A DNA stretch of 64,000 bases from Fratercula arctica (lineage: Eukaryota; Chordata; Aves; Charadriiformes; Alcidae). The notes under the pieces are model-generated. The model had not been told where the DNA came from, did not search any database, and was given only the letters and a program-made list of their open reading frames with translations. Positions 40,601 through 50,960 of this stretch are shown here, in pieces. Location of the stretch: the NCBI GenBank assembly GCA_947846985.1, contig CANTUZ010000023.1, positions 3,429,677 through 3,493,676 on the forward strand, in the 5' to 3' direction. How positions within the stretch are numbered: the stretch's first letter is position 1; each line of letters begins with the position of its first letter. The translations under genes and the position numbers were made by a program.

Positions 40601-42417
40601 CACAGCCCCGGGGCCTGTTTTACAGAGAGGCCAACGGCTTCTGGGCCTGAGCCCTGGCCCGGAGTCAGATTTTCTGGAGCTGAAGAGACTCACGAGCACA
40701 ATGGTCTCTCCTCCGTTCTGCACTAGCTCACCGCATGGCGTTGGCAAGCACCAAGACCACTCGAATTTTTTACTGCGAATTCTGCCTGCCTACATGCTGC
40801 GTAAACGCCCTCGTGTTCCTCCAGTGCCCGGTGCCTGCTGCTTGGGTGTGGGGATGCTGAGTGTAGAGCAGGTCTTGCAGCTGCTGAGGACAAGACCAGA
40901 TCTGCCACTGCATCTCTTCTCTGCGATGCCTTTCTTCAGTGTGAGCTGAGAGCTGGAGAGGGTCAGACCATGGTGTGCCCAGAAGCCTCCATAAAGCATC
41001 CTCTTCTTACCCTCTCTCTTCCTATTAATTTGTAGGTATTTTAGGGTGAGGAAATGTAATCTATCTGCAGGGAAAACTTTCTTCTTCAGTGGCTATTGAC
41101 CAAAGAGACTGTCTTGAGGAAGGAGAAGAAAGGTACTATTTTTTATGCAGGAAATGCCTCCCTAAGTCTGGGAACCCAGTAAACAATTACAGCAATGGAA
41201 GGATCCCGGAGATTTAGAGATGCAAGAGTGCTGACAGAGGCTAAGCTTGACCCATTTATCTCTCAGCCCCTCTCAGCATATTTAGCAGCAGCTAAGAAGC
41301 ACCTTGCAAAATTGAAACCGGTGAATTTAAATGATAGCCTCTTCTGTTCTGGCTTTTTAATTTAACATCCCTTGGATACTCCCCTCCCCACTTTGAAATG
41401 TAGAGCCCTCTTCTTCTCCAGTGATATACTACGTGTCTGTCCCCACCTCCACGCCACTGAACTGGAAATTGTTTACAAAATGGACATTACAGGTCTGATG
41501 ACTTTAATTAGGAGGAGATACCAGCTTACAGGTTGCAGGCAGCAAGTGCAGACTTTGGGACGAGTTGAGGTTTAGGGAGTTGGTTTGTGGACCAAAGTGA
41601 GTTCAAGGAAACATTGCAGATAATCAAAGGTCACAGTGTTCCTCCAGATGTTTGCTGCTGTGAAGCTCCTTTAACTACCAGACCCCTGTTAAAGTACTTG
41701 TTTGCTTTATACCTCGTTAACTGAGAAGGAAATCACCCAAGAGAGACCATAATTTTGTGTGCCTGACCTGTGGATGCTCTGTACTTATATGGCTTTGAAG
41801 AAACCATCAAGATTTGTAGTAGTATTTATAGTATGGCAGTGCTTACAGGCCCCAGCTGAGAACAAGACCTACAGTACAAGGACTCATACATACGTAGTGA
41901 AAAACATGTGAGGCACGAGCTTATGGGCTTAAAAGCTGCGGGAGCAAACAGGCTGCAGGATTGCACAGGAGGACAGCGCTGGAGAATGGTTCAGGTGTGA
42001 CACCCTGCTAACAGGACCATGCGTTGATGACTGTCCATAAACATCAAAGTAGAACCGAATGGAGCTGTGCTGAAATTCAGTATCTTGTCAAGGCTTCAAT
42101 ACTGGGATTTAATGGGGAACAGCATCCAGGTTATATAAAGGTTCGAGACAGAGACCGCTAATGCAACTGCCCCTGCAGTCAGTGGAGGGAAGTAGTTTCA
42201 ATTCTTGCATAAATCACCTCTGGGAGACAACGTTACTGCTTGATATTACACCCCTGAATAGTATGCGATGTGCATCCCACACCGCTATCTTGAATTTAGG
42301 CATCATAGTTGGTGGTTTGTTTCTCAGTGCCTCATTTAGTGTTTTGGGTGTAGGAACTAGACAAGGACCTCCAACATCTCATTTTTACCCATAACATCAC
42401 CACATCTGTGCAAAATT

Positions 42418-42490
42418 GATGCCAGATTTATACACAAGCGCAAATGCACTGTCTCAGTGGAGTGACTCCCAGTTTGTGTGGGAGTAAATA
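42418..42490. repeat. probable palindromic sauropsid repeat fragment
   Basis: The order gatgccagatttatacaca, gtctcagtggagtgactccc, agtttgtgtgggagtaa resembles 'gatttacacc..gtgtaa...aatggagttactcc'. It includes a perfect inverted repeat ACTCCCA (42465-42471) / TGGGAGT (42479-42485) around a seven-base loop. Confidence 0.4.
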
Positions 42491-43489
42491 ACAGGAACAT
42501 TATTTCTGTGCGTGCTGCATGCAGTCCCTGTTAAGATTTTCTTCAGGACTGTCACTGTCTGCAGTCACCCGGAAGGGTGGGAGATGGGAGAATAGGAAAC
42601 CTTGCTGGTAGCTACCGTGCTAGCAGCGGTGCAGAGCTTGTCTCATCTGCAAGTCACTGCTTGCACAGCCCGCAGCCACCCACAACAGTAATTATTCACA
42701 GCTCTTTAAATTCCTTTTGTACTGCTCCACTGCAATTTTAAATCACTCCATCAGTTGTGACAGTTTATGAGAGCTGATGTGGCTCATCCTCTGGAACAGA
42801 CAAGCGGACATAGGAGTGATTATTCCATAAACTCCATTTTATTTTTCACCCTGTGTCTTCCCTGATCCTTAAGCCTTTAAATATCAAGTGCTTTCCTTTT
42901 TTTTTTTTCTTTTTTTTTTTCTCCCCTTGAGCAACTCTTGTCAGCAGGGCTGGAGCCCAAGTTGTTTTTTTCATAATACCCCAGTGCGTTCACAGCTCCA
43001 CCACTCCCCCACAAATGACAGGCTCCATATTGTGCCAGGGAAAGGTAAATTGTTAAGTGCATTTACTTCTGTTAACAGAATAGTCGACACAGTGCAGTCT
43101 CCTGTGTCAGCTGCCAGGCAGCTGTATGATTTTTAAGCGGCTGTCACTTAGGTACATTGGAAGGATAAACTGCACTCTGAAAACTCAAAGATGCGGTATT
43201 TGCTTATGTAGCTCCTGTAAAATGATAAGCCCTATTAATTAATCACTCCCTTTCCAGGGTAGATGTCAAAATCAGACAAGAGCCAATCAGTAAACATGGG
43301 AGCATGAGTCTCATGCAGGAGCGGCGCTGGCAGCAGCAGGAGATGGGACAAGGCGAACGAGCAGCAGTGCCAGGGGATGGTGGCATCGCTCTGCTGGTGT
43401 CTTAGCCCACAGGATAAGCTGTCCCAGAGCCAACCAAGGCCTTACAGGTAAACTGTAACGACTCTCCTTAGCTTACCCACAGCAATGTA
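42491..43489. other. intergenic, one GC-richer patch
   Basis: Besides the poly(T) run, there is a CpG-bearing patch at about 43320-43400 (gagcggcgctggcagcagca). No exon defined. Confidence 0.55.
42897..42920. repeat. poly(T) run with one C
   Basis: Twelve T, one C, then eleven T bases. No retroposon body recognised next to it. Confidence 0.9.
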
Positions 43490-43680
43490 TAACAGGAATA
43501 GTCCTACTGAAAGTTAATAGGCTATGCCAATGTAAAAATCACTGAAGCCTAGAATTTCAAAATTCATTTAAGCGCCTGACAGCCATTGAAATCAATGGCA
43601 GTTAGATACTTAGAATCCTTTAAATACAGCAGACCTTATTGAAAACCAGTGAAGTCAGTGGAAAGATTCCTGTTGATCAC
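43490..43680. repeat. larger copy of the palindromic sauropsid repeat
   Basis: Includes actgaaagttaataggct, a gccattga/tcaatggc inverted pair at 43582-43599 (eight-base arms, two-base spacer), gcagttagatacttagaatc, and ccagtgaagtcagtggaaag. The combination of 'taggcgcct..cccattgaaatcaatgggagttag' and 'gaagtcaatggaaagactcc' phrases is typical of old sauropsid interspersed repeats. The borders are approximate. Confidence 0.55.
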
Positions 43681-46600
43681 CACAGATACTAGTCCGAAAT
43701 GGAAATGTAAGACAGAATCAGGGAACGGTTTGTTGTGGCCCTGTTAGTTTCTTCTGGTGTTACCCTACAGGTGGTCCCAGTCTCACTGCACATCTGCACG
43801 AGCCAGGGCTCTTCTTCAGACAAAGGGGCATGTTCAGATGTAAAACTCGAGCAGTAAATTGTTTCCAAATGCACAGCTAGGTCAAGGGAAGGAGTCAGCA
43901 ATCCCTGGGCGGTTGTATGATCTAATTTAATTTCTCAAGTATATCAGTCTGTGGTTCATGTAGTCCCTGACATATATACTTGGACAAAACCTAGGAATAG
44001 GAGTATGTGGGTGGCAGGATAACTCTGGACGAGACAGGAATATAGACTCTTATCAGCAGAATGAAATCATCAACCCTTTATTGGCTTGAATTGCTTACCT
44101 TCACTCTTCTACAGAGTCAGATCTCAAGCTGATATATATCAACTGAGGATCTTCCTCATGGCAGCATTATCAGCAGAGAATAAAGTCCTTAGAAATGTGC
44201 ATTAATCATCTAGGAGGAAGCATTTGCATCTGCGCACACAGTTGAATTTTGCCTTGAGGTGTGTCAGTTTTGTCTCCATTTAAAATGGCAGCTGTATCAG
44301 CACAGCCGAAGGCAGAATTCATGCCAGTGTGGTTTGGAGCAGCAAATGAGACCGAGGCGTAAACGTGGCCAGGGCTTCCTCTTCTCACATTTATTTACAA
44401 ACCTGGCCAAGGCGAACCTGCATTTTGTTTGATACCATCACTGCATTCAGAAGCATAGAGGATTATTTCTGGCTTTGTGTTGAGGGTTATAGTCCCCTTC
44501 TGCTCCAGAAACCAGCTGTATGAGGCCACCCAAGTGTCTGAGAAGAGGAATTAAGCTGCAAGATGGCTGGTGAGGTCGTGTAACACCATGAAAGCTGTAA
44601 TTTTCCTGCAATTGATTTCCTAAAGACAACTTGTGGTCTGTGTGCCGTGAAAGCTAATTTAAACAAGAAAGATGAGTCTTTCCAACATACCTTGATTGGC
44701 AATTGTGATAAATTCCTATAATTACTATTGACTCCACAGAGGGTTTTCGTTTGTTAAAAATGTTGCTGAAATGACAGCCCAGCAATGGAATAAAACAAGC
44801 AAAGGGGAAGGTTGCATGAAATGCCTGTCTTTGGAGAGTTCCCTGAGTAGATCTGTGATGAACCACCAGTTTTCCTTCTCTCTCCCACCAGCATCTCACT
44901 TCTCATAGTCAGATAATGCACACTGAAGTAGTTGTGTTCTGTTTTCTGGCCAGGTAGTTTCCAACATGGTCATTTATTATTCAGTCCTTGTACTGAACCA
45001 CAGAGCAATGTGTGCTTGAATCACATGGGTTTTAGTCATAGGAATAAAATATTTACAAATGTGAACTATTTCACAACTCTCTATGGTCTCCATCAAGCAT
45101 TGAGAAATTAGGAGTATCATCCAGAAATATTTTGATCTCTTTTTAAGAAGTCACAAGTTTAACAGTGCTATAATATGTGTGGCATCTTCATCTTCTGATT
45201 TCTGATTCTTCAAGTTTCTTTCTTGCTTCATGTTTTCAAGCTTTTGTCATTCCCCCTTTCCTTTTTTAAGAAAAATGGAAATTGTGATGTTTTTTGCCAT
45301 GGTTCAGCCGCTAAAATTGTAAGAAAAAATAAGACCTGAGACCCGTGATAAAATAGCAAAACCAGGCAACATTACAGCACCCCCCCAAATTAATCAGGAG
45401 GTTTGCAAAGCCCTAATCTCTAAGGAGTCTTTCCAGATCTGTTTGAAAGTTGTTCTTGCCTCAGAGCTTCCAGGTCAAGAACAGGGAAAAATGAAAACTG
45501 CAGATGGACTCTGCCGCGGCTGGGAGGGGTCCTGGGCTCTGATGTAGCGGCATCAGCAGGATTTGGAAGGAGCCCAGGAGGAAAAAAGCTCCAGAGCTGG
45601 TTTGCTCCCATTAAGGAATGAAAGTATGAGGCCAGATCTCTCAAGAGCTTGTGTTGGTGACTGAGCTCTTTTTACAAGCAGACCACGCGTCCGCTAAGTT
45701 CATTATTCCCTTCCCTGCTCTTTGCAGACAGCCCCAGAGCCCATGCTGGTTTGTAACCTCACAGATTAAGAAACTCAGGCCTGAAGTTGCAAAGAATGCC
45801 AGTCTGCATGACCAAACCCAAAGGGGCCAGATATTTTCCCCCTGAAAACGACATGTTTACATCTGCTATTTGTTTCCAAAAGAAAAACAGTTTATAAGCT
45901 GCAGACAGAGCGAGCCCTTGTCTTCTATGTGAAACACTCAAAAGCAGGCAGAAATCATATTGGCCAAACTTAAACCTGCCTCTCTCCTCTCTGCTTTATA
46001 AATTTTCATACCCTAAATTTGGACAATTGTGTGGGTGTGGAAAGCTCAGCCAGAAGCCGTGTTTCTTGCAGTGAAGGAGTGAGTGAATACAAAGCAACAG
46101 AAAAGGAAAAGAACAGCAGGTAAAATGACTACCTTGTAGGAGTCCTCCACTCATTACTGCAATGATGATTTGACTTGTGCACTTTGCTTTTGGGCTTTTT
46201 CCCTCCTTGGAGACAGAACACTTAATGATAAAATACCACCTTTGTTAAAGCAGAACTAATATTTAACAGCTGCAAAGCAACCAGTTCACACTGGAGCCAG
46301 CTTCTTCAGTGGAGAAGGAAGGGGGAAATGTCAGGGGCACAGCAGGTGCTGCAGTTTCCTCCCGGCCTGCTCGCCTCTCTATTTAAAGTGGGTTTATAGA
46401 TTGCTCATGCCCAGGTCCATGGGTAAACTGCAAATCCAGCGCTACACACATGTGCGTGGATCTGTGACATGTGCAAGTCATGGCTGTGAACACACTTGGC
46501 CGCCTGCCGGTGTTACCTCTCGCTTCACCTAGCAGTACCGGAGCAGATGTGTCCCCATGGCCCTCTGTATGTGTAAGTGCCACCAGACACATGTACTAAC

Positions 46601-48076
46601 ATAGACATACCTTATTGCACATGTCAATATGCCACTACACAAACTCATACGTGACTGCCGCCACCTCAGCAGTACCTGGCCCTGGTCACAGCCGCAGAGA
46701 GCTCTGAGCTTTGCTTCCCATCCTGAAGAAGGTGAGAGCTGGGAACAGCTAAAACCATACCAGCTGCAGTCTGTCCGGCCTCTCCGAGACCTTGCGAAAG
46801 AAGCTGACAGAGGCCACTCGCAGGCGAACTTCTTTGTGGGGAATGAACACTGAGGTCCCGGCTTAGCCCTGTGTACAAATTGCAGTCCTTGGGATATTTG
46901 CACTGGAGGAGGAGGACAGAGCAAGCTGCGTGCAGACACAGAGTAGATTGCTGAGCCAACAGAGGAAAGGAAAATGCAAACGCTTCCTACAGAAATATGT
47001 GACAAGACATTGGAAAAATTTCAGGCAGAAAAGTCACTGTAGTTTTGTGTTCTGTAAGAACTTTGTGGGCAGAGGACTAAACTTCTGGCACTGAAGGACG
47101 TTTCTGAATCAACTTTTCCAGCAATTGCTGAGACCGTACTGGAAAGCTCAGCCCAGGAATTTCACAGACTGAGCCTTGCCAGTGACTGGGTTCCTATTCT
47201 CAGGAAGGGTCTGCATTCAACTCTAAGACCTCTCTGCTGAAAAGGAGGGAGAAAGTTCCCCAAGTCTATGTTTGAAGGCCCAGTTGCCTCCTTTAGGTTC
47301 TCGCTTGTTTTAGTGGGAATCTAGCATGCACAAGGGAAATGAGGGCAGAATCAGGACTTGGAACTTGCTTTGCCCACCGACGAGGGAAGAGGCAGGCTGT
47401 GCTCCTCAGCCCACCTTTCAGAAAGGCATCTTGACTACACCTTGCCAAATTGGGACCTTATTTTCACTGGGGAAGCTTCTGTGAACTTGGCCCCACCAGA
47501 ACGTCTTGGAAATAGCCCACAGAAAGCTCAGATACAGATCTGTGTTACAATGCAAGAGAAGTGGGAAACTGGGTCCTGTATCTGCGATGGGGAAAGACAT
47601 CTTAAAAGATGTCCTCACCTATAGTTTGCCCATGTTTCCTGTTAACTGTATCATCCGAAATTAGCCCCTTTCCGCTTCTTTCTTAACCACCTGCATGCCA
47701 ACGCAGCCCTATGATTCCCAGCAGAGTTACTTTGTAGATAATGCTATTTTAGTGAATGGCAGAATTTGACCTGTATTGCTGCTGACACAACACTTTCCTG
47801 TCATTCCCACCATTCCTAAGTAATTACATTATTGCAAGATATATATTATTGGCTTAATTCTCCTCCTTCTCTGGAATTCCAGGAGCATGTATGCATATTC
47901 CAGATATAGTCTGCATTCTAGCCAGAGCTTGGCGAGTGCAGTATGTGTATCACACCAGTTACAGCTATAGCATGAGTAATTTGGGGGAGGAGGGAGGTGA
48001 GGGAGCAGAAAAAGAAAGAGCTTCTCCAAATCCTTCAGCTCTTCACTTGGACACCGTGAATGAGATATTTAAATGT

Positions 48077-48098
48077 GTTGCCGTGGAAACAATCAAAG
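48077..48098. promoter_or_regulatory. RFX X-box next to a TCF/LEF-like site
   Basis: GTTGCCGTGGAAAC (48077-48090) is one base away from the palindromic X-box GTTGCCATGGAAAC bound by RFX factors. ATCAAAG (48092-48098), the core of a TCF/LEF site, follows at once. The region lacks repeats apart from the GT run that comes after. Function is inferred from motifs alone. Confidence 0.35.
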
Positions 48099-48108
48099 AG
48101 GGGGTCTT

Positions 48109-48135
48109 TGTGTGTGTGTGAGTGTGTGTGTGTTT
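48109..48135. repeat. (GT)n microsatellite with one interruption
   Basis: About twelve TG/GT units interrupted by one A at 48121. Confidence 0.9.
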
Positions 48136-48559
48136 TAGTAATCCCAAAGGGGGTATTTAATTGGAATCAACCACAGCTTTTTAACTGTGTTTTAAATTGG
48201 AGAGAAATAAAAAGAAGAAGCTGCCAGAAAAGGAACATTAAATAAAAGGGGGGGAAAAAAAAGCCCACATGAAACAAGATGGGGGGAGAAAGGGAAATCA
48301 AAAGAATAAATTTACTGTAACTGGCAAAGGATTCATTAGGGTTACAACAAAGCTCAGTTCAATTTCCCTCCTATTGGCATTAACGAGTTTGATGTAGGTC
48401 CAGCCTGAAAGGCAGCAAGAACGTCTTTCTCTCTCCCCCCTCTGCCTGGTCCCAGGGGACTAAGCAGCTGTCTGTAAATTGCTCTGCACAGGGGAATAAG
48501 GTTTCTTTTCTTTCCTCCTTGCGTTCTTCTTTGTCCGCCCGCACCCCGCATTGAGCAGT

Positions 48560-48770
48560 GCCCTTGGAGCCTGCCTCACCACTTTCCACTCATTGCAGCA
48601 TCTCTCCTCCCTCCTGGACTTTCCGACTGGGACAAGCCATTTTATTGCCAATGAACCTGAGATGTTATTTATTACTATCCTGCAGCTTGAATACATTGGG
48701 CTCACCAGGGTTATTTTTGGTCCCAGCTACAGCCCCTCTAGGCTCGTAATTAACTTTTATTATTCTTAAT
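48560..48770. promoter_or_regulatory. candidate conserved non-coding block
   Basis: Complex, repeat-free sequence with strings such as ccattttattgccaatgaac, gagatgttatttattacta and ggctcgtaattaactttta. It looks like vertebrate conserved non-coding DNA. Calling it an enhancer is inference; only an alignment could show conservation. Confidence 0.25.
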
Positions 48771-48959
48771 GTTAGTATTGAAGTTGGTATTTAAGCTAAA
48801 GGACACTGTTAGTATAAGAGCAACCTCACTGTGAGTAAACTTATGCTGGAAATTAGAGAGAATTCTACGCCTTGGCAAGACTGGTCTTGGACGAAGGCAG
48901 TAGGAGAAGGAAGCCTAACAGCTTTAAGAGAAAATTTAATAGGTTATGAATGAGATTTT

Positions 48960-49022
48960 ATCTCAAAGAACTGAACTTCATGGTCTAGAAGGTCTTTTCC
49001 AATCTCTTGCTCCTATGTTTTA
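48960..49022 (+). repeat. decayed CR1-like 3' tail
   Basis: The string catggtctagaaggtctttt, then ccaatctcttgctcctatg and ttttatg, resembles the CR1 tail '(g)atgatctagaaggtctcttccaacctctatgattctatg' in forward orientation. CR1 tails of this kind are typical of birds. No upstream reverse-transcriptase sequence is recognisable, as usual for 5'-truncated copies. Confidence 0.5.
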
Positions 49023-50817
49023 TGCTTTTTGTATTAAAATGAGATGTCAGAGGGTCTGAATTACAATGCAGTGTGTATTCAGTCACACACACAGAGAGTA
49101 GGAGCCAGTTTCTGACCCTTGTGTAAAAAGACGAGATTACATTTGAGATTAATTCTGCATGGACGGAGGTGCCAGTACATGCACATTAAGGAAGGGGCAT
49201 TGATCCCAGATGCCAGGATCAGACTCTGATGTTCCGCTGCAGAGAAAGCCAGCACAAAATTAGCACACAAGATAGACAGTAGGGAGAAGTCCAGAGGCAC
49301 AGCGAAAGGAAGGGACTTATTCAAGGTCCAGTTTCAGTGTTATTTTTAGATACAGCACATTTGCACCATCCTCTGGAGAGGAAATGGGAGAATGCTGCTT
49401 GGTCCTACTGCCTTTCTAAAGGGCTTGGAGCTCAGGTGACAGAAGAAGTTAGGCGGTTGTGTCATTATTAATAATCACCTATTGGACTCAAGTGCATTTG
49501 TTAGAAACTGGGAATGCCCAGGGAGGTGAAGGAATCGGAGCCTGAGCAGAACGAAGCTAATTCAGCCTCAGCCTTGTGTAACCTCGCAGACTGGCTCTGT
49601 TACATTGAGAGATGTGTGTGAAGAGGCCGTGACTGTGCTGGAAGTGCTCTGCGCTTGGTACTGTCCCAACGCACAAGAAAAGCAGCCTGTCAGAGATAAG
49701 TCTCAGACCCTGGCGCACTGTCAGGAGCAGCTTTACCTCGTGGACCAGAAATGAGGACATGCTGAGCTCCCTTCAGTTGAAATCATTATGTTCTGGCAAT
49801 ATTCTCCCTTCCCACTTGGCCATTCCTGGACTGAATCTTCCAATTTTCAACCATGACAGCTCCAAGCCGTAGCTGAAGTGCAGAAACCTCTGCTTGCTTC
49901 TCCCTCCTTTTCACCATAAGCCAAACTCCTCCCTGCCAGCCTTTCCCCCTTACTCCCCCCACTCTGCAACCAGCACCTTCCTTGAAGAAGAATAGCAAGA
50001 AAGAAGATGTATAGCTGTAATAGATTTTCCCCACTGGAGTGTACATTAAATTTAAGGCTTTGCTGTGGACACTGAATGGTTGGTCATTAACGCACCTCAA
50101 ACCAGCAGCATAAAACAATCCTCATAAGTGCTACCATGAAATATGGTGGCAGAGATCAGAAGTGATCAGAATGCAGACGGGAGCTGCAGCTCTCGGCGTA
50201 AAAATGATTAATGAAAAATCCCCAGCATCCTTTCTTCTCTTTGTAAGGGATGAAGCGAGTGAGCTTGACAAGAACAACGGCTCCTCATGTGAGGAGGATA
50301 ATAGCAGGAATGATATGTCTCCAGGAGATTCCCAAGGCCTTGTGCGCACATAATAAATTGCCCTTGTCACTTTTGGGAAACTTATGAAGAAAGATTACCA
50401 AAGCCAGCAGAAGCAGTGAGGGAAAAGAACAAAAGATTCAACCCAAAAGAGCCCAGCCTTGCCTGGGAGATGCACCGGCTCTCCTCACCCCTTGCCTCCG
50501 TTTGCTCAGCAAAGTGATTTTGAAGTGAACAGAAGGAGGTGGGTCCCCAGGATCATAAAGTATCTGTCAGTGTATGATGGCAGTAAAGCCAAGAAAGGGT
50601 CTGCAAGATGCAGAGCTGCAGATCTTAAACCCTGTGTTAGAGCAGAGGATGCCACTGAAATGCTGGCCTGTGCTGCCATGGCAGATGCTGGCAGTCTGGT
50701 GTCCAGGTGACCGACAAGGATGTCGCAGCAGGTAAGCACTTTGGCTTAGGAGAGCTTGCTTTCTTCCTGAAGTGAGTCAAATTTCCTACATCAATGGTGC
50801 AAATCAGCTAATCGCTT
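49023..50817. other. intergenic, nothing recognised
   Basis: No gene, RNA or well-supported repeat seen. Confidence 0.6.
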
Positions 50818-50960
50818 CCTGCCTTAGCTCCCTACCTGGAAAACAGAAATGTTTCCTTTCTGTGCTTCCTTGGCTACTTGGATTCAGATTCTTTGGGGCA
50901 GGCACTATCTCCCACTGTACATGTGTATCAAGAATGTGATCCTGCAAATACAAGAGCCAA
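50818..50960 (+). repeat. MIR/L2/L3-type retroposon fragment
   Basis: In order: ttagctccctacctggaaaa, cagaaatg, then gattcagattctttggggca, ggcactatctcccactgtac, atgtgtat, gatcctgcaaatac. These follow the sauropsid phrases 'ctcagtttccctacctgtaaaatggg' and 'gattgtaagctctttggggcagggactgtctc...gtgtttgtacagc...gggtcctg...aatac'. The match to the second phrase is the clearest repeat signature in the window. Confidence 0.6.

Larger units (their letters stand above)
35826..42417. other. intergenic with simple repeats and candidate regulatory blocks
   Basis: No coding gene recognised. It contains a T15/(TTTTA)n run at 36914-36943, a (TTA)n-like run at 37130-37160, GC-richer patches at 38210-38345 and 40560-40840, and AT-rich conserved-looking blocks at 35960-36090, 36750-36850 and 39710-39830. 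Confidence 0.6.
43681..48959. other. intergenic, nothing coding recognised
   Basis: No gene supported. The longest antisense frame (46529-47005, about 158 codons) has no recognisable domain and lies in GC-richer DNA. Conserved-looking DNA occurs between about 48040 and 48770. Confidence 0.6.

Noticed and set aside
42141..42160. ggttcgagac as part of a tRNA T-arm
   Set aside because: No matching acceptor stem, anticodon arm or box A could be laid out around it.
46529..47005. 158-codon antisense frame
   Set aside because: No recognisable protein family; local GC enrichment lowers stop frequency and overlapping frames on both strands are open too.
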